DNA of 64,000 nucleotides, taken from assembly GCA_027658995.1 (NCBI GenBank), contig JAQDQK010000003.1, positions 124,001 through 188,000 on the forward strand. The letters are read 5' to 3'. This document shows, in pieces, positions 1 through 8,685 of this stretch. This DNA is from Propionibacteriaceae bacterium AM104-82. Lineage in GTDB: Bacteria > Actinomycetota > Actinomycetes > Propionibacteriales > Propionibacteriaceae. Made by a program: the position numbers and the translations under genes. The notes below the pieces were generated by a model. It did not search any database. It was not told the DNA's origin and saw nothing but the letters and a program-made list of their open reading frames with translations. Positions within the stretch are counted from its first letter, which is position 1; every line of letters begins with the position of its first letter.

Positions 1-372
1 GAGCAGCTTCAGGTTCTTGTTGTTCGAGCGCCACGCGAAGTCGAGCAGCGCCCCCGCGTAGGGGATCAGGCCCACGAGCCAGTCGATGATCCAGTTCAGG
101 AACATCCGGGCGAGCACGGGAAGTGGCATCTTCAACCGGACGGCGTCGAACATCAGCGCCGTCCCGAAGATCGCGCCCGTTGCGGTGCCCGCCCACGGGA
201 TCAGGCTCAGCAGCGGGTCGATCCCCACCCGGTACTTGGTGCCGGGGATCGGGACCAGATCCTCCAACAGGTAGGTGAGCATCCTGGTCGCCTTGGCGGG
301 GCGGTCGGGCTCCAACGCCTTCTCCGCCTGCCTGCGGGCCGCCTCGAGCGCGCCCGGATCCTCAGTGCTCAT
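1..372 (-). CDS. DUF4112 family membrane protein, 3' end outside window
   Basis: Reading leftward from an ATG at 372, 124 codons are visible before the window edge cuts the gene, so the C-terminus is missing. After a short charged N-terminus the protein shows the pattern of the DUF4112 family: a GIDPLLSLIPWAG stretch, a first hydrophobic segment, an aliphatic LARMFLN helix, then a GLIPYAGALLDFAWRSN segment. These proteins are small predicted inner-membrane proteins of unknown function. It is transcribed divergently from gltX, whose start lies 74 bases away, so the two promoters must share that gap. The family assignment is from memory of the motif. Confidence 0.75.
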   Translation of the reverse strand, partial: MSTEDPGALEAARRQAEKALEPDRPAKATRMLTYLLEDLVPIPGTKYRVGIDPLLSLIPWAGTATGAIFGTALMFDAVRLKMPLPVLARMFLNWIIDWLVGLIPYAGALLDFAWRSNNKNLKLL

Positions 373-446
373 GCGTCCAAGTGTGCCGCACCCTGGCTCC
401 CCTGCGGCGGTCATTTCCGGCGCGGTCCTCTAGAGTTGGAGCCACT

Positions 447-1910
447 ATGACCACTGACGCGCCCGCCCGCACCCGAGTCGCCCCGTCGCCCACCGGCGAC
501 CCACACGTCGGCACCGCCTTCATGGCGCTGTTCGACCTGGCATGGGCACGGAAGACCGGCGGACAGTTCGTGCTGCGCATCGAGGACACCGACCAGAACC
601 GGCTGGTGGCGGGCTCTGAGCAGCAGATCTACGACTCGCTCGACTGGCTCGGCCTCTCCCCGGACGAGAGCCCCGCCAAGGGCGGCCCCTACGCGCCGTA
701 CAAGCAGTCGCAGCGCCTCGAGACCTACCGCCCCTTCGTCGATCAGTTGGTCGCCGACGGCCACGCCTACTACTGCTGGTGCTCCTCGGAGCGCCTCGCC
801 GAACTGCGCGAGGAGCAGAACAGGCAGAAGCTGTCGACCACCGGCTACGACCGGCTCTGCTACGGCAAGACGCGCGAGGAGCGCGCGGCGCTGCCGGGCT
901 TCTCCGAGACGCCCGTGGTGCGGATGCTGATCCCCGACGACGCACCGCTGGAGTTCGAGGACATCATCCGCGGCACCGTCAAGGCGCCACGGCCCGACGA
1001 CCAGGTGATCCTCAAGGCCGACGGTTTCCCGACCTACCACCTCGCGGTCGTCGTCGACGACCACCTGATGGGCATCAACACGGTGGTGCGCGGCGAAGAG
1101 TGGATCTCCTCGACGCCCAAGCACGTCCTGCTGTACCGCTGGCTCGGGTGGGAGTTGCCCGCGTTCGCGCACATGCCGCTGCTGCGCAACACCGACAAGT
1201 CGAAGATCTCCAAGCGCAAGAACCCGGCCGCCCGGCTGATGTGGTTCAAGGAGCAGGGCTACCTGCCGGAGGCGGTGCGCAACTTCCTCCAGTTGCTCGG
1301 CTACGCCGGCGACGAGGAGAACGAGGTCTCAACCTTCGAGGAGTTCGTCGAGAACTTCGCATGGTCGAAGGTCAACACCGTCGGCCCGATCTTCGACCTG
1401 AAGAAGCTCGACTGGCTCAATGGCGCCTACATCCGCTCGCTGAGCGCCGACGACCTGGCGGACCAGATCGCGGCATTCGCAAGCGACACCGGGCAGTGGG
1501 TCGACCCGAACGACGAGCAGTTGGCGGTGCTGCGCCAGGCCGTCCCGATCATCCAGGAGCGGTTGGTGCTGCTCAAGGACGCGCTGCCGCAACTTGACTA
1601 CCTGCTGGAGTCCGACGCGAACCTCGTCATCGAGCCGACCACCGTCAGCGAGCTTCCCGACAACGCCGCCGAGATCCTCGACGCGGCCATCGAGGTCGCC
1701 GGGTCCGTCGAGTTCGACGCGGCCAGCATCCAGGCGGGCCTGCGGGAGAAGATCGTCGACGGCATGGGCATCAAGCCCAAGTTCGCCTTCGGGCCGGTCC
1801 GGATCGCGATCTCCGGCCGCAAGGTGTCCCCGCCGCTGTTTGAGTCGATGGAGATCCTCGGCCGCGAGTCGTCCCTGACCCGGCTGCGCTCGCTGCGCGC
1901 CCAGCTCTAG
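447..1910 (+). CDS. gltX: Glutamate--tRNA ligase
   Basis: Cytoplasmic class I aminoacyl-tRNA synthetase that charges tRNA-Glu (in organisms with a tRNA-dependent amidation route it may also charge tRNA-Gln). The 487-residue product has the class I signature near the N-terminus (SPTGDPHVGT, an HIGH variant), the LRIEDTDQNR segment typical of GluRS, and the KMSKS-type loop DKSKISKRKN in the middle. The C-terminal half is the helical anticodon-binding region. I chose the ATG at 447 because a GGAG sits 7-10 bases upstream and the family homology starts right after it; an in-frame extension back to 381 lacks family sequence. Length is normal for the family. Confidence 0.95.
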   Translation: MTTDAPARTRVAPSPTGDPHVGTAFMALFDLAWARKTGGQFVLRIEDTDQNRLVAGSEQQIYDSLDWLGLSPDESPAKGGPYAPYKQSQRLETYRPFVDQLVADGHAYYCWCSSERLAELREEQNRQKLSTTGYDRLCYGKTREERAALPGFSETPVVRMLIPDDAPLEFEDIIRGTVKAPRPDDQVILKADGFPTYHLAVVVDDHLMGINTVVRGEEWISSTPKHVLLYRWLGWELPAFAHMPLLRNTDKSKISKRKNPAARLMWFKEQGYLPEAVRNFLQLLGYAGDEENEVSTFEEFVENFAWSKVNTVGPIFDLKKLDWLNGAYIRSLSADDLADQIAAFASDTGQWVDPNDEQLAVLRQAVPIIQERLVLLKDALPQLDYLLESDANLVIEPTTVSELPDNAAEILDAAIEVAGSVEFDAASIQAGLREKIVDGMGIKPKFAFGPVRIAISGRKVSPPLFESMEILGRESSLTRLRSLRAQL

Positions 1911-1974
1911 CCAGCCTCCACCTGGCGCGGCGCCCCGATCAGCCTGGGGAGACGTCGTCGAAACCGTCCGCCAC

Positions 1975-3693
1975 TCAGTCCTCGATGATCAGTTCGGGGT
2001 AGGCCGCGATCCACATCGCGTCGAACATCTGGTCGACCGGGTTGGTCAGCGGGCGCGCCGCGACCCCGTCGGCCTCGGCCGCGGCCGCGACGCCGAGCGC
2101 GACGGTCCCCGACACCCGGCGCAGGTCCTCAACGCTCGGCAGCAGCGAATCGCCAGGCTTGTGCACCACCGACAGCGAGGCGACGGCCTCCGCGGAGGCG
2201 GCGATCATCGCGTCGGTGACCCGGCCCGCGCGGCACAACCCGACGCCAAGCCCGATGCCGGGGAACACGAGGGCGTTGTTGGCCTGCGCGATCGTGTACG
2301 CCACGCCGTGGTAGCTGACGGGCGCGAACGGGGAGCCGGTGGCGATCATGGCCCGACCGTCGGTCCAGGCGATCAGGTCCGACGGCACGGCCTCGGCCAG
2401 CGACGTCGGGTTCGACAGCGGCAGGATCAGCGGGCGCTCGACGTGCGCGGCCATGTCCTTGACGATCGCCTCCGTGAACGATCCGGGCTGCCCGGAGGTG
2501 CCGACGAGCACCGTCGGGTGCACGTTGCGCACGATGTCGGCCAGCATGTAGTGCCCGGGCCGGTCGACCTCCCAGTCGGCCAGTTCCCCGATGCCTCGGG
2601 CGTAGGGCCGCTGGAAGTCGCGGAACTTCTGGGTGGCATCGTCGGTGACCAGCCCGCGGCTGCTCGTCACCCAGAACCGGGCGCGGGCCTCCTCGCGGGT
2701 CAGGCCCTCTTTCATCATCAGGTCGATCAGCAGGTCGGCGATGCCGACCCCTGCGGTCCCGCCGCCGTGGATCACGAAGCGCTGGTCGGCGAGCCGCTCG
2801 TGATTGGCCTTCACGCCAGCGAGGATCGCGCTCGCCACCACCGCCGCGGTGCCCTGGATGTCGTCGTTGAAGGTGCAGATGTCGCCGCGGTACTTCTGCA
2901 GCAGGCGGTGCGCGTTGTTGGCCCCGAAGTCCTCCCAGTGCAGCATCGCGTGCGGGAACACCTTGACGGCGATGCGCACGAAGTGGTCGACGAACTCGTC
3001 GTAGCGCTCGCCGCGGACGCGGCCGTGCCGCTCGCCCATGTACAACTCGTCGTTGAGGAGGCGCAGGTTGTCGGTTCCGACGTCGAGCACGATGGGCAGG
3101 ATCCGATCCGGGTCGATTCCGGCCGCCGCCGTGTAGACCGACTTCTTCCCCGTGCAGATCTGGATGCCGCCGACGCCCTGGTCGCCGATCCCGAGGATGC
3201 CCTCGGAGTCGGTGACGATCAGCAGGTCGATCTCCTCCGGGTCGAGGCCGCAGTTGAGGAGCGCCTCCTCGACGTGGTCGGGCTGGTCGATGGAGAGGAA
3301 GATGCCGTTGACGGCCTGGTACCACAGCGAGAAGCCCTTGATGGCCTCTCCGATGGTCGGGGTGTAGACGATCGGCATCATCTCGGCGAGGTGGTCGCTG
3401 AGCAGTCGGTAGAACAGGATGGTGTTGCGCTCGCGCAGCGCCTGCAGGTAGGCGAAGCGCTCGAGGGGGGTCTCCGCGGTGCGGAAACGTTCGTAGGCGC
3501 GCCGCAACTGGGCCTCGAGCGGTGTCACGTTGGTGGGCAGCAGGCCGACGAGGTCGAGCCGCTGCCGCTCCTCGAGCGAGAAGGCCGTGCCACGGTTGAT
3601 GCGGGGGTTGCGCAGCACCGCGCGCCCCCGCGCATGGATCTTGATCCGTGAACCGTGTCCGCCGGGAAGGACCTCGTACTGGCGCTTGGGCAT
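1975..3693 (-). CDS. NAD-dependent malic enzyme
   Basis: Oxidatively decarboxylates malate to pyruvate with reduction of NAD (or NADP), linking the C4 acid pool to pyruvate. The 572-residue length is that of the large, eukaryote-like/MaeA class rather than the short bacterial class. Visible family features are the N-terminal NPRINRGTAF segment, the MMPIVYTPTIGEA motif, the LLIVTDSEGILGIGDQG segment holding metal-site acids, the WEDFGANNA and CTFNDDIQGTA blocks, and a second Rossmann motif around VIHGGGTAGVG. It is a monocistronic gene facing gltX tail to tail, with about 65 bases between the stops. Start ATG at 3693; cofactor preference cannot be judged from the sequence by eye. Confidence 0.93.
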   Translation of the reverse strand: MPKRQYEVLPGGHGSRIKIHARGRAVLRNPRINRGTAFSLEERQRLDLVGLLPTNVTPLEAQLRRAYERFRTAETPLERFAYLQALRERNTILFYRLLSDHLAEMMPIVYTPTIGEAIKGFSLWYQAVNGIFLSIDQPDHVEEALLNCGLDPEEIDLLIVTDSEGILGIGDQGVGGIQICTGKKSVYTAAAGIDPDRILPIVLDVGTDNLRLLNDELYMGERHGRVRGERYDEFVDHFVRIAVKVFPHAMLHWEDFGANNAHRLLQKYRGDICTFNDDIQGTAAVVASAILAGVKANHERLADQRFVIHGGGTAGVGIADLLIDLMMKEGLTREEARARFWVTSSRGLVTDDATQKFRDFQRPYARGIGELADWEVDRPGHYMLADIVRNVHPTVLVGTSGQPGSFTEAIVKDMAAHVERPLILPLSNPTSLAEAVPSDLIAWTDGRAMIATGSPFAPVSYHGVAYTIAQANNALVFPGIGLGVGLCRAGRVTDAMIAASAEAVASLSVVHKPGDSLLPSVEDLRRVSGTVALGVAAAAEADGVAARPLTNPVDQMFDAMWIAAYPELIIED

Positions 3694-3813
3694 GGCGTCA
3701 GCCTATCGACGGGCGGGCGCGCCCGGTGGCAAATCGACCGCGGGTACCCCTTGGACCCACCGGTTGCCCTGGTTGCGGGGCGGGGTTGCAGGGAGCGCGT
3801 TAGGGTGGGAGAC

Positions 3814-4842
3814 GTGGCAACGACTCCCCAGGCAGAAGAGTGGACGCTATCGCAGGCGGCCATGTTCATCACGGCGACCTTGAACGAGGGCGGGGAAGAG
3901 GCGGCCTACGACGCCATCACCAACCTGACGGGGCTGCACCGCTCGGTGAGCTTCCGTGACCCGTCGCGCGACCTGATCCTGCAGGTCGGCATCGGCTCCG
4001 ACGCGTGGGACCGGCTTTTCGCCGGTCCGCGTCCCGCCGGGCTGCACCCGTTCATCGCCCTCGACGGGGGCGCCCACCAGGCACCCTCCACTCCGGGCGA
4101 CATCTTCCTGCACCTCCGGGCCGGGACGCTCGACATGTGCTTCGAGTTGGCGGGCCGGATCCTTGACAGCTTCGAGGGCAACCTGACGGTCGTCGACGAG
4201 GTGCACGGGTTCCGCTTCTTCGACAGCAGGGACCTGCTCGGCTTCGTCGACGGCTCCGAGAACCCCAGCGGCGCCGCCGCGGACTTCTGGACGACCGTGG
4301 GCGACGAGGACCCCCGGTTCGCAGGCGGCAACTACGTGATCATCCAGAAGTATGTGCACGACATGGCGGCCTGGAACGCGTTGAGCGTCGAGCAGCAGGA
4401 GTTGGTGATCGGCCGCAGGAAGACAGACAACATCGAACTGCCCGACGACCAGAAGCCGGCCGACGCGCACATCGTCGTCAACACCGTCGAGGACGCCGCG
4501 GGGGAGCAGCAGCAGATCGTGCGGCTCAACATGCCCTTCGGCGAGCTCGGCAAGGGCGAGTTCGGCACCTTCTTCATCGGGTACTCCCGCACCCCCGACA
4601 TCACCGAGACCATGCTGGAGCGGATGTTCATCGGCGATCCGCCTGGCAACACCGACCGGCTGCTCGACTTCTCGACGGCCGAGACCGGCTGCCTGTTCTA
4701 CACCCCGACCGACGAGTTTCTCGACGATCCCTTCCCGTTCGTCGGGCCGAGCCTCACCATGGCCGACGAACCCACCCCCACCGCGCCTGCCGCAACCGGC
4801 GACGGGTCGCTCACCATCGGCAGCCTGAAAGGAATGAACTGA
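3814..4842 (+). CDS. Dye-decolourising (DyP-type) haem peroxidase, encapsulin cargo
   Basis: Haem peroxidase of the DyP superfamily, B-type by its length (342 residues). Key residues are in place: the GFVDG motif with distal Asp at residue 146, the proximal haem-ligand His at about 219 (DAHIVV) and the catalytic Arg at about 237 (IVRLNMPFG). The last dozen residues, DGSLTIGSLKG at about 330-340, form the classic cargo-loading peptide that binds the inner face of family 1 encapsulin shells. The GTG at 3814 has a GGGAG a few bases upstream and follows a short gap from the divergent malic enzyme gene. Its TGA overlaps the encapsulin ATG by one base, so the two are co-translated. The physiological substrate is unknown; oxidative-stress defence is the usual suggestion. 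Confidence 0.95.
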   Translation: MATTPQAEEWTLSQAAMFITATLNEGGEEAAYDAITNLTGLHRSVSFRDPSRDLILQVGIGSDAWDRLFAGPRPAGLHPFIALDGGAHQAPSTPGDIFLHLRAGTLDMCFELAGRILDSFEGNLTVVDEVHGFRFFDSRDLLGFVDGSENPSGAAADFWTTVGDEDPRFAGGNYVIIQKYVHDMAAWNALSVEQQELVIGRRKTDNIELPDDQKPADAHIVVNTVEDAAGEQQQIVRLNMPFGELGKGEFGTFFIGYSRTPDITETMLERMFIGDPPGNTDRLLDFSTAETGCLFYTPTDEFLDDPFPFVGPSLTMADEPTPTAPAATGDGSLTIGSLKGMN

Positions 4843-5636
4843 TGAACAACCTGTACCGCGAGCTCGCGCCCGTCACCTCGTCCGCTTGGGCGCAGATCGA
4901 GGAGGAGGCCGCGCGCACGTTCAAGCGGCACATCGCCGGGCGTCGCGTCGTCGACGTCAACGGCCCCTTCGGCCCGGAGACGGCCTCGACCAACACCGGC
5001 CACCTGAACCCCACCGATCCCCCCTCGGACGGCATCGAGGCGAACCTGCGTGACACGCAGCCCATGGTGCGGCTGCGGGTGCCGTTCACCGTCACCCGCG
5101 AGGACATCGACAACTGCGAGCGTGGCGGCCAGGACTCTGACTGGGATCCGGTCAAGGAGGCGGCCAAGAAGCTGGCCTTCGCCGAGGATCGCGCCATCTT
5201 CGAGGGCTACGAGGCGGCAGGCATCGAGGGGATCAGGGCGAGCTGCTCCAACACGCCCCTCAAGCTGCCAAAGGAGGCCAACGACATCCCCGACGTGGTT
5301 GCACGGGCGATCACGGAACTGCGGCTCGCGGGGGTGCAGGGCCCTTACAGCGTGCTGCTGTCGGCAGACATCTACACCCTGGTCGCCGAGGCCTCCGACC
5401 ACGGATACCCGATCCTCGAGCACATCCAGCGCCTCGTGGACGGCTCGATCATCTGGGCGCCCGCCATCGACGGCGCGTTCGTGCTGACCACCCGCGGCGG
5501 CGACTTCGACCTGCAACTGGGCAGCGACGTCGAGATCGGCTACCTGACCCACGACCTGGCGAGCGTCACGCTGTACCTGCAGGAGACGTTCACGTTCCTC
5601 GACTACACGTCAGAGGCGGCCGTCTCGCTCGACTGA
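4842..5636 (+). CDS. Family 1 encapsulin shell protein
   Basis: Shell protomer of a proteinaceous nanocompartment with the HK97 phage-capsid fold; family 1 members assemble into closed icosahedral shells around cargo carrying a C-terminal peptide. The 264-residue length and the N-terminal MNNLYRELAPVTSSAWAQIE pattern are textbook for this family, as are the WDPVKEAAKKLAFAEDRAIF helix and the late GGDFDLQLGSDVEIGY strand region. The start codon overlaps the stop of the DyP gene (TGATG), which fixes both the reading frame and the cargo-shell pairing. The 3' end overlaps the convergent gene at 5603-6631 by 34 bases. There is no ferritin-like cargo in the window. Confidence 0.96.
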   Translation: MNNLYRELAPVTSSAWAQIEEEAARTFKRHIAGRRVVDVNGPFGPETASTNTGHLNPTDPPSDGIEANLRDTQPMVRLRVPFTVTREDIDNCERGGQDSDWDPVKEAAKKLAFAEDRAIFEGYEAAGIEGIRASCSNTPLKLPKEANDIPDVVARAITELRLAGVQGPYSVLLSADIYTLVAEASDHGYPILEHIQRLVDGSIIWAPAIDGAFVLTTRGGDFDLQLGSDVEIGYLTHDLASVTLYLQETFTFLDYTSEAAVSLD

Positions 5637-6631
5637 TCGGGACCAGTCGTCAACTGGCGACGGGCGGTCGCTGGCGCGGGCAGATAGTGCAGCGCCAGCG
5701 ACTCCAGGATCCTGACGACCTGGGCGAGTGCGGCCTCGCGCTCGCCGTCCGAGGTGGCGCGGCGGGCAAGGCGCGCGGCCTTCGACGCGCGCCGCGCATC
5801 CTCGACGGCGCCCTCCGGCAGGTGGCCCATCCCGAGCGTCTCTGCGTTGTCCCTGGCGACGGCGTACGCGATCTCAAGGTCGGCGGCCAGCGCGTCGTAC
5901 TCGTCGATCGTCAGCGAGCCGGGGTCGACGTCGGCGCGCACCAAAGTCACCTCGAAGGCGTTTGTGGCGGGTGAGGCCGCGTCGAAGAGTGCCGGGTTCT
6001 CGATCCGGTAGACGATGTCGTCGCGCAGATCGACGTAGCCGGTGCGCACTGCGTCGATGCGCGCCGCGATCGTCTCCCTGCGCTGCGTCTCGGTGCGCGC
6101 GTCGGGCCGCTCGCCCAGGCTGCGGGCGGTGGCGTACTCGACGACATTGCTGCCGTCGATCCTCAGGTCGCCCGCGGTGAGGATCCTGGTCGGCTGCCTA
6201 CGGCGCAGCAGGTGCCAGGTGAGCGCACCCGCCACGGCTCCAAGTGGGATCGCGAGGGCCGCGAACACCGTCATCCCGGTGAGCAGCGCAAGGGTGATCA
6301 CCAGGAGCACGACGACCGCGGTGATGGGTCCACGAGCGCCAAGGCCGTGCCCCGACCTCGCCCACTCGACGGGCGGCAGGATGATGAGGTCCTTGCGCAC
6401 CTCGCCGAGCCTCTTGCTGAGCGACTGGGTGAGTTGGCCGTCCCCGATGGTGACGGTGCGGACGGCGTCGAGGTTGCTGACGGAGGCGAGGCGCACCGTG
6501 CTGTAGGTGCCTTCGAAGACCGTCAGCGACAACACGACCGCGGGCCGGTCTTCGGGGATCGCGAGCAGCGACATCCCCGCCACCGCGCGGGCCTGCACCG
6601 TGGCAGGCATGGTCGCGAAGAACCTGGTCAC
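5603..6631 (-). CDS. Uncharacterised two-TM protein, YRIEN/ALYYLP paralogue family (copy 1)
   Basis: A 342-residue protein I do not recognise. It has an N-terminal soluble part, two adjacent hydrophobic helices (about residues 103-142) and a C-terminal domain of about 120 residues. That domain has three marks shared with five other genes in the window: YRIENPALFD (208-217), GHLPE (269-273) and LALHYLP (312-318), with an AE-rich and an R/A-rich helix between them. Its GTG start overlaps the TGA of the upstream copy at 6628-7650 (GTGA), so the two are translationally coupled. The 3' end runs 34 bases into the convergent encapsulin gene. An alternative view is that it is a membrane-anchored regulator; nothing catalytic is visible. 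Confidence 0.8.
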   Translation of the reverse strand: MTRFFATMPATVQARAVAGMSLLAIPEDRPAVVLSLTVFEGTYSTVRLASVSNLDAVRTVTIGDGQLTQSLSKRLGEVRKDLIILPPVEWARSGHGLGARGPITAVVVLLVITLALLTGMTVFAALAIPLGAVAGALTWHLLRRRQPTRILTAGDLRIDGSNVVEYATARSLGERPDARTETQRRETIAARIDAVRTGYVDLRDDIVYRIENPALFDAASPATNAFEVTLVRADVDPGSLTIDEYDALAADLEIAYAVARDNAETLGMGHLPEGAVEDARRASKAARLARRATSDGEREAALAQVVRILESLALHYLPAPATARRQLTTGPDQSSETAASDV

Positions 6632-7650
6632 TGCCGCTCCTCCGTCGACAGGCGTCCCGGCAGCGCGAGGATCCGGCGCCCCTCTACCATCTGGGCGGCC
6701 TCCTTGGGACTTGGCAGGTAGTACAGCGCCAGGTCGGACAGGATGGCGGCGACCTGCCGCAGCGCGGTGCCGCGCTCCGCGGGTGACTTCGTCGACGTGG
6801 CGAGCCTGGCCGCCTTCAGCGCGCGCTGCGCGTCGGGGACCGCCGCCTCCGGCAGGTGGCGCATGCCCACTGCCTCCGCGTTGGCCTTCGCGGTGTCGAA
6901 CGCCACCCGCACCTCACCGGCGAGGGCGCCGATCTCCGACGCGTCGAGGTCGTCGCCGCGCCCGTCCCACCGGATCAGCGCCATGGTGAGCCGCTTCGCT
7001 GCGGCGTCGGCGGGGTCGAACAGCGCCGGGTTGGCGATCCGGTAGCAGATGTCCGACAGCAGCGCGCCGTACTCCTCCTTGACCGCATCGACGCTCGCGG
7101 CCGCAGCAACCGCGGCGGGGCGGGCGCTGAGCAGCGCGTCGAGCGGGTATACGCCCTGATCCGTCCGGTACGACAGTTTCACGGAGGGGCGCAGCCGCGC
7201 CCTGACGATGGGGCCGGCGACCGCGGCCGTGACGAGCGCGACGACGAGGAACGCCTTGGCGGTGTCGGGCAGCCCGCTGACAAGCACGAGCGTGACCAGG
7301 CCGAGCGCGACCAGCCCGACCAGCGCGGTCAGCGCCATCACGCGCAGCAGGTGCCTGGTCTGTGTCGAGCCGCGCGGCAGCGCGTAGGCGCGGACGGGCC
7401 GGGACTTCAGGTGCGTCAGGGCGAAGTCGCCCAACTCCAGGTCGAGCGGCGCCGCCTGCACATAGTCCGGGTCGACCCGGTCCCCGCGGCTGAGGCGCAC
7501 CTTCGTGGTGGCCTCGTCGCGGGCGAGCAGTTCGAGCACCGTCACGCTGCCGTCCTCCGACTCGAGGACGACGGGCGAGTCGAGCCCCGACAGCGGCGTC
7601 TGGAACCGGACCGGGGCAAGGCTGAGCGGGGGAGGAGGTGGCGTGGGCAT
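6628..7650 (-). CDS. Uncharacterised two-TM protein, YRIEN/ALYYLP paralogue family (copy 2)
   Basis: A 340-residue protein starting with a proline-rich tract. It has two hydrophobic helices (about 102-126 and 133-150) and then the shared C-terminal domain, here with YRIANPALFD at 203-212, an MRHLPE block and a DLALYYLP block. It is the upstream partner of copy 1 in a two-gene unit with a GTGA overlap. The ATG at 7650 lies 28 bases from the stop of the reductase gene on the same strand, so read-through from that gene is possible. The function is unknown; the repeated pairing of these genes argues that partners interact. Confidence 0.8.
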   Translation of the reverse strand: MPTPPPPPLSLAPVRFQTPLSGLDSPVVLESEDGSVTVLELLARDEATTKVRLSRGDRVDPDYVQAAPLDLELGDFALTHLKSRPVRAYALPRGSTQTRHLLRVMALTALVGLVALGLVTLVLVSGLPDTAKAFLVVALVTAAVAGPIVRARLRPSVKLSYRTDQGVYPLDALLSARPAAVAAAASVDAVKEEYGALLSDICYRIANPALFDPADAAAKRLTMALIRWDGRGDDLDASEIGALAGEVRVAFDTAKANAEAVGMRHLPEAAVPDAQRALKAARLATSTKSPAERGTALRQVAAILSDLALYYLPSPKEAAQMVEGRRILALPGRLSTEERQ

Positions 7651-7677
7651 CGTCGGAAAGGATACGACGCCGCGGTC

Positions 7678-8634
<957 letters not shown>

Positions 8635-8685
8635 GCCGCCACGCTACCCGCCCGCGCGCAACCGGCGGGGAACTAGGGTGAGGCC

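Noticed and set aside
4842..5636. Encapsulin as a phage capsid gene
   Set aside because: The HK97-like fold is shared, but the tagged DyP cargo gene and family 1 N-terminus identify a nanocompartment.
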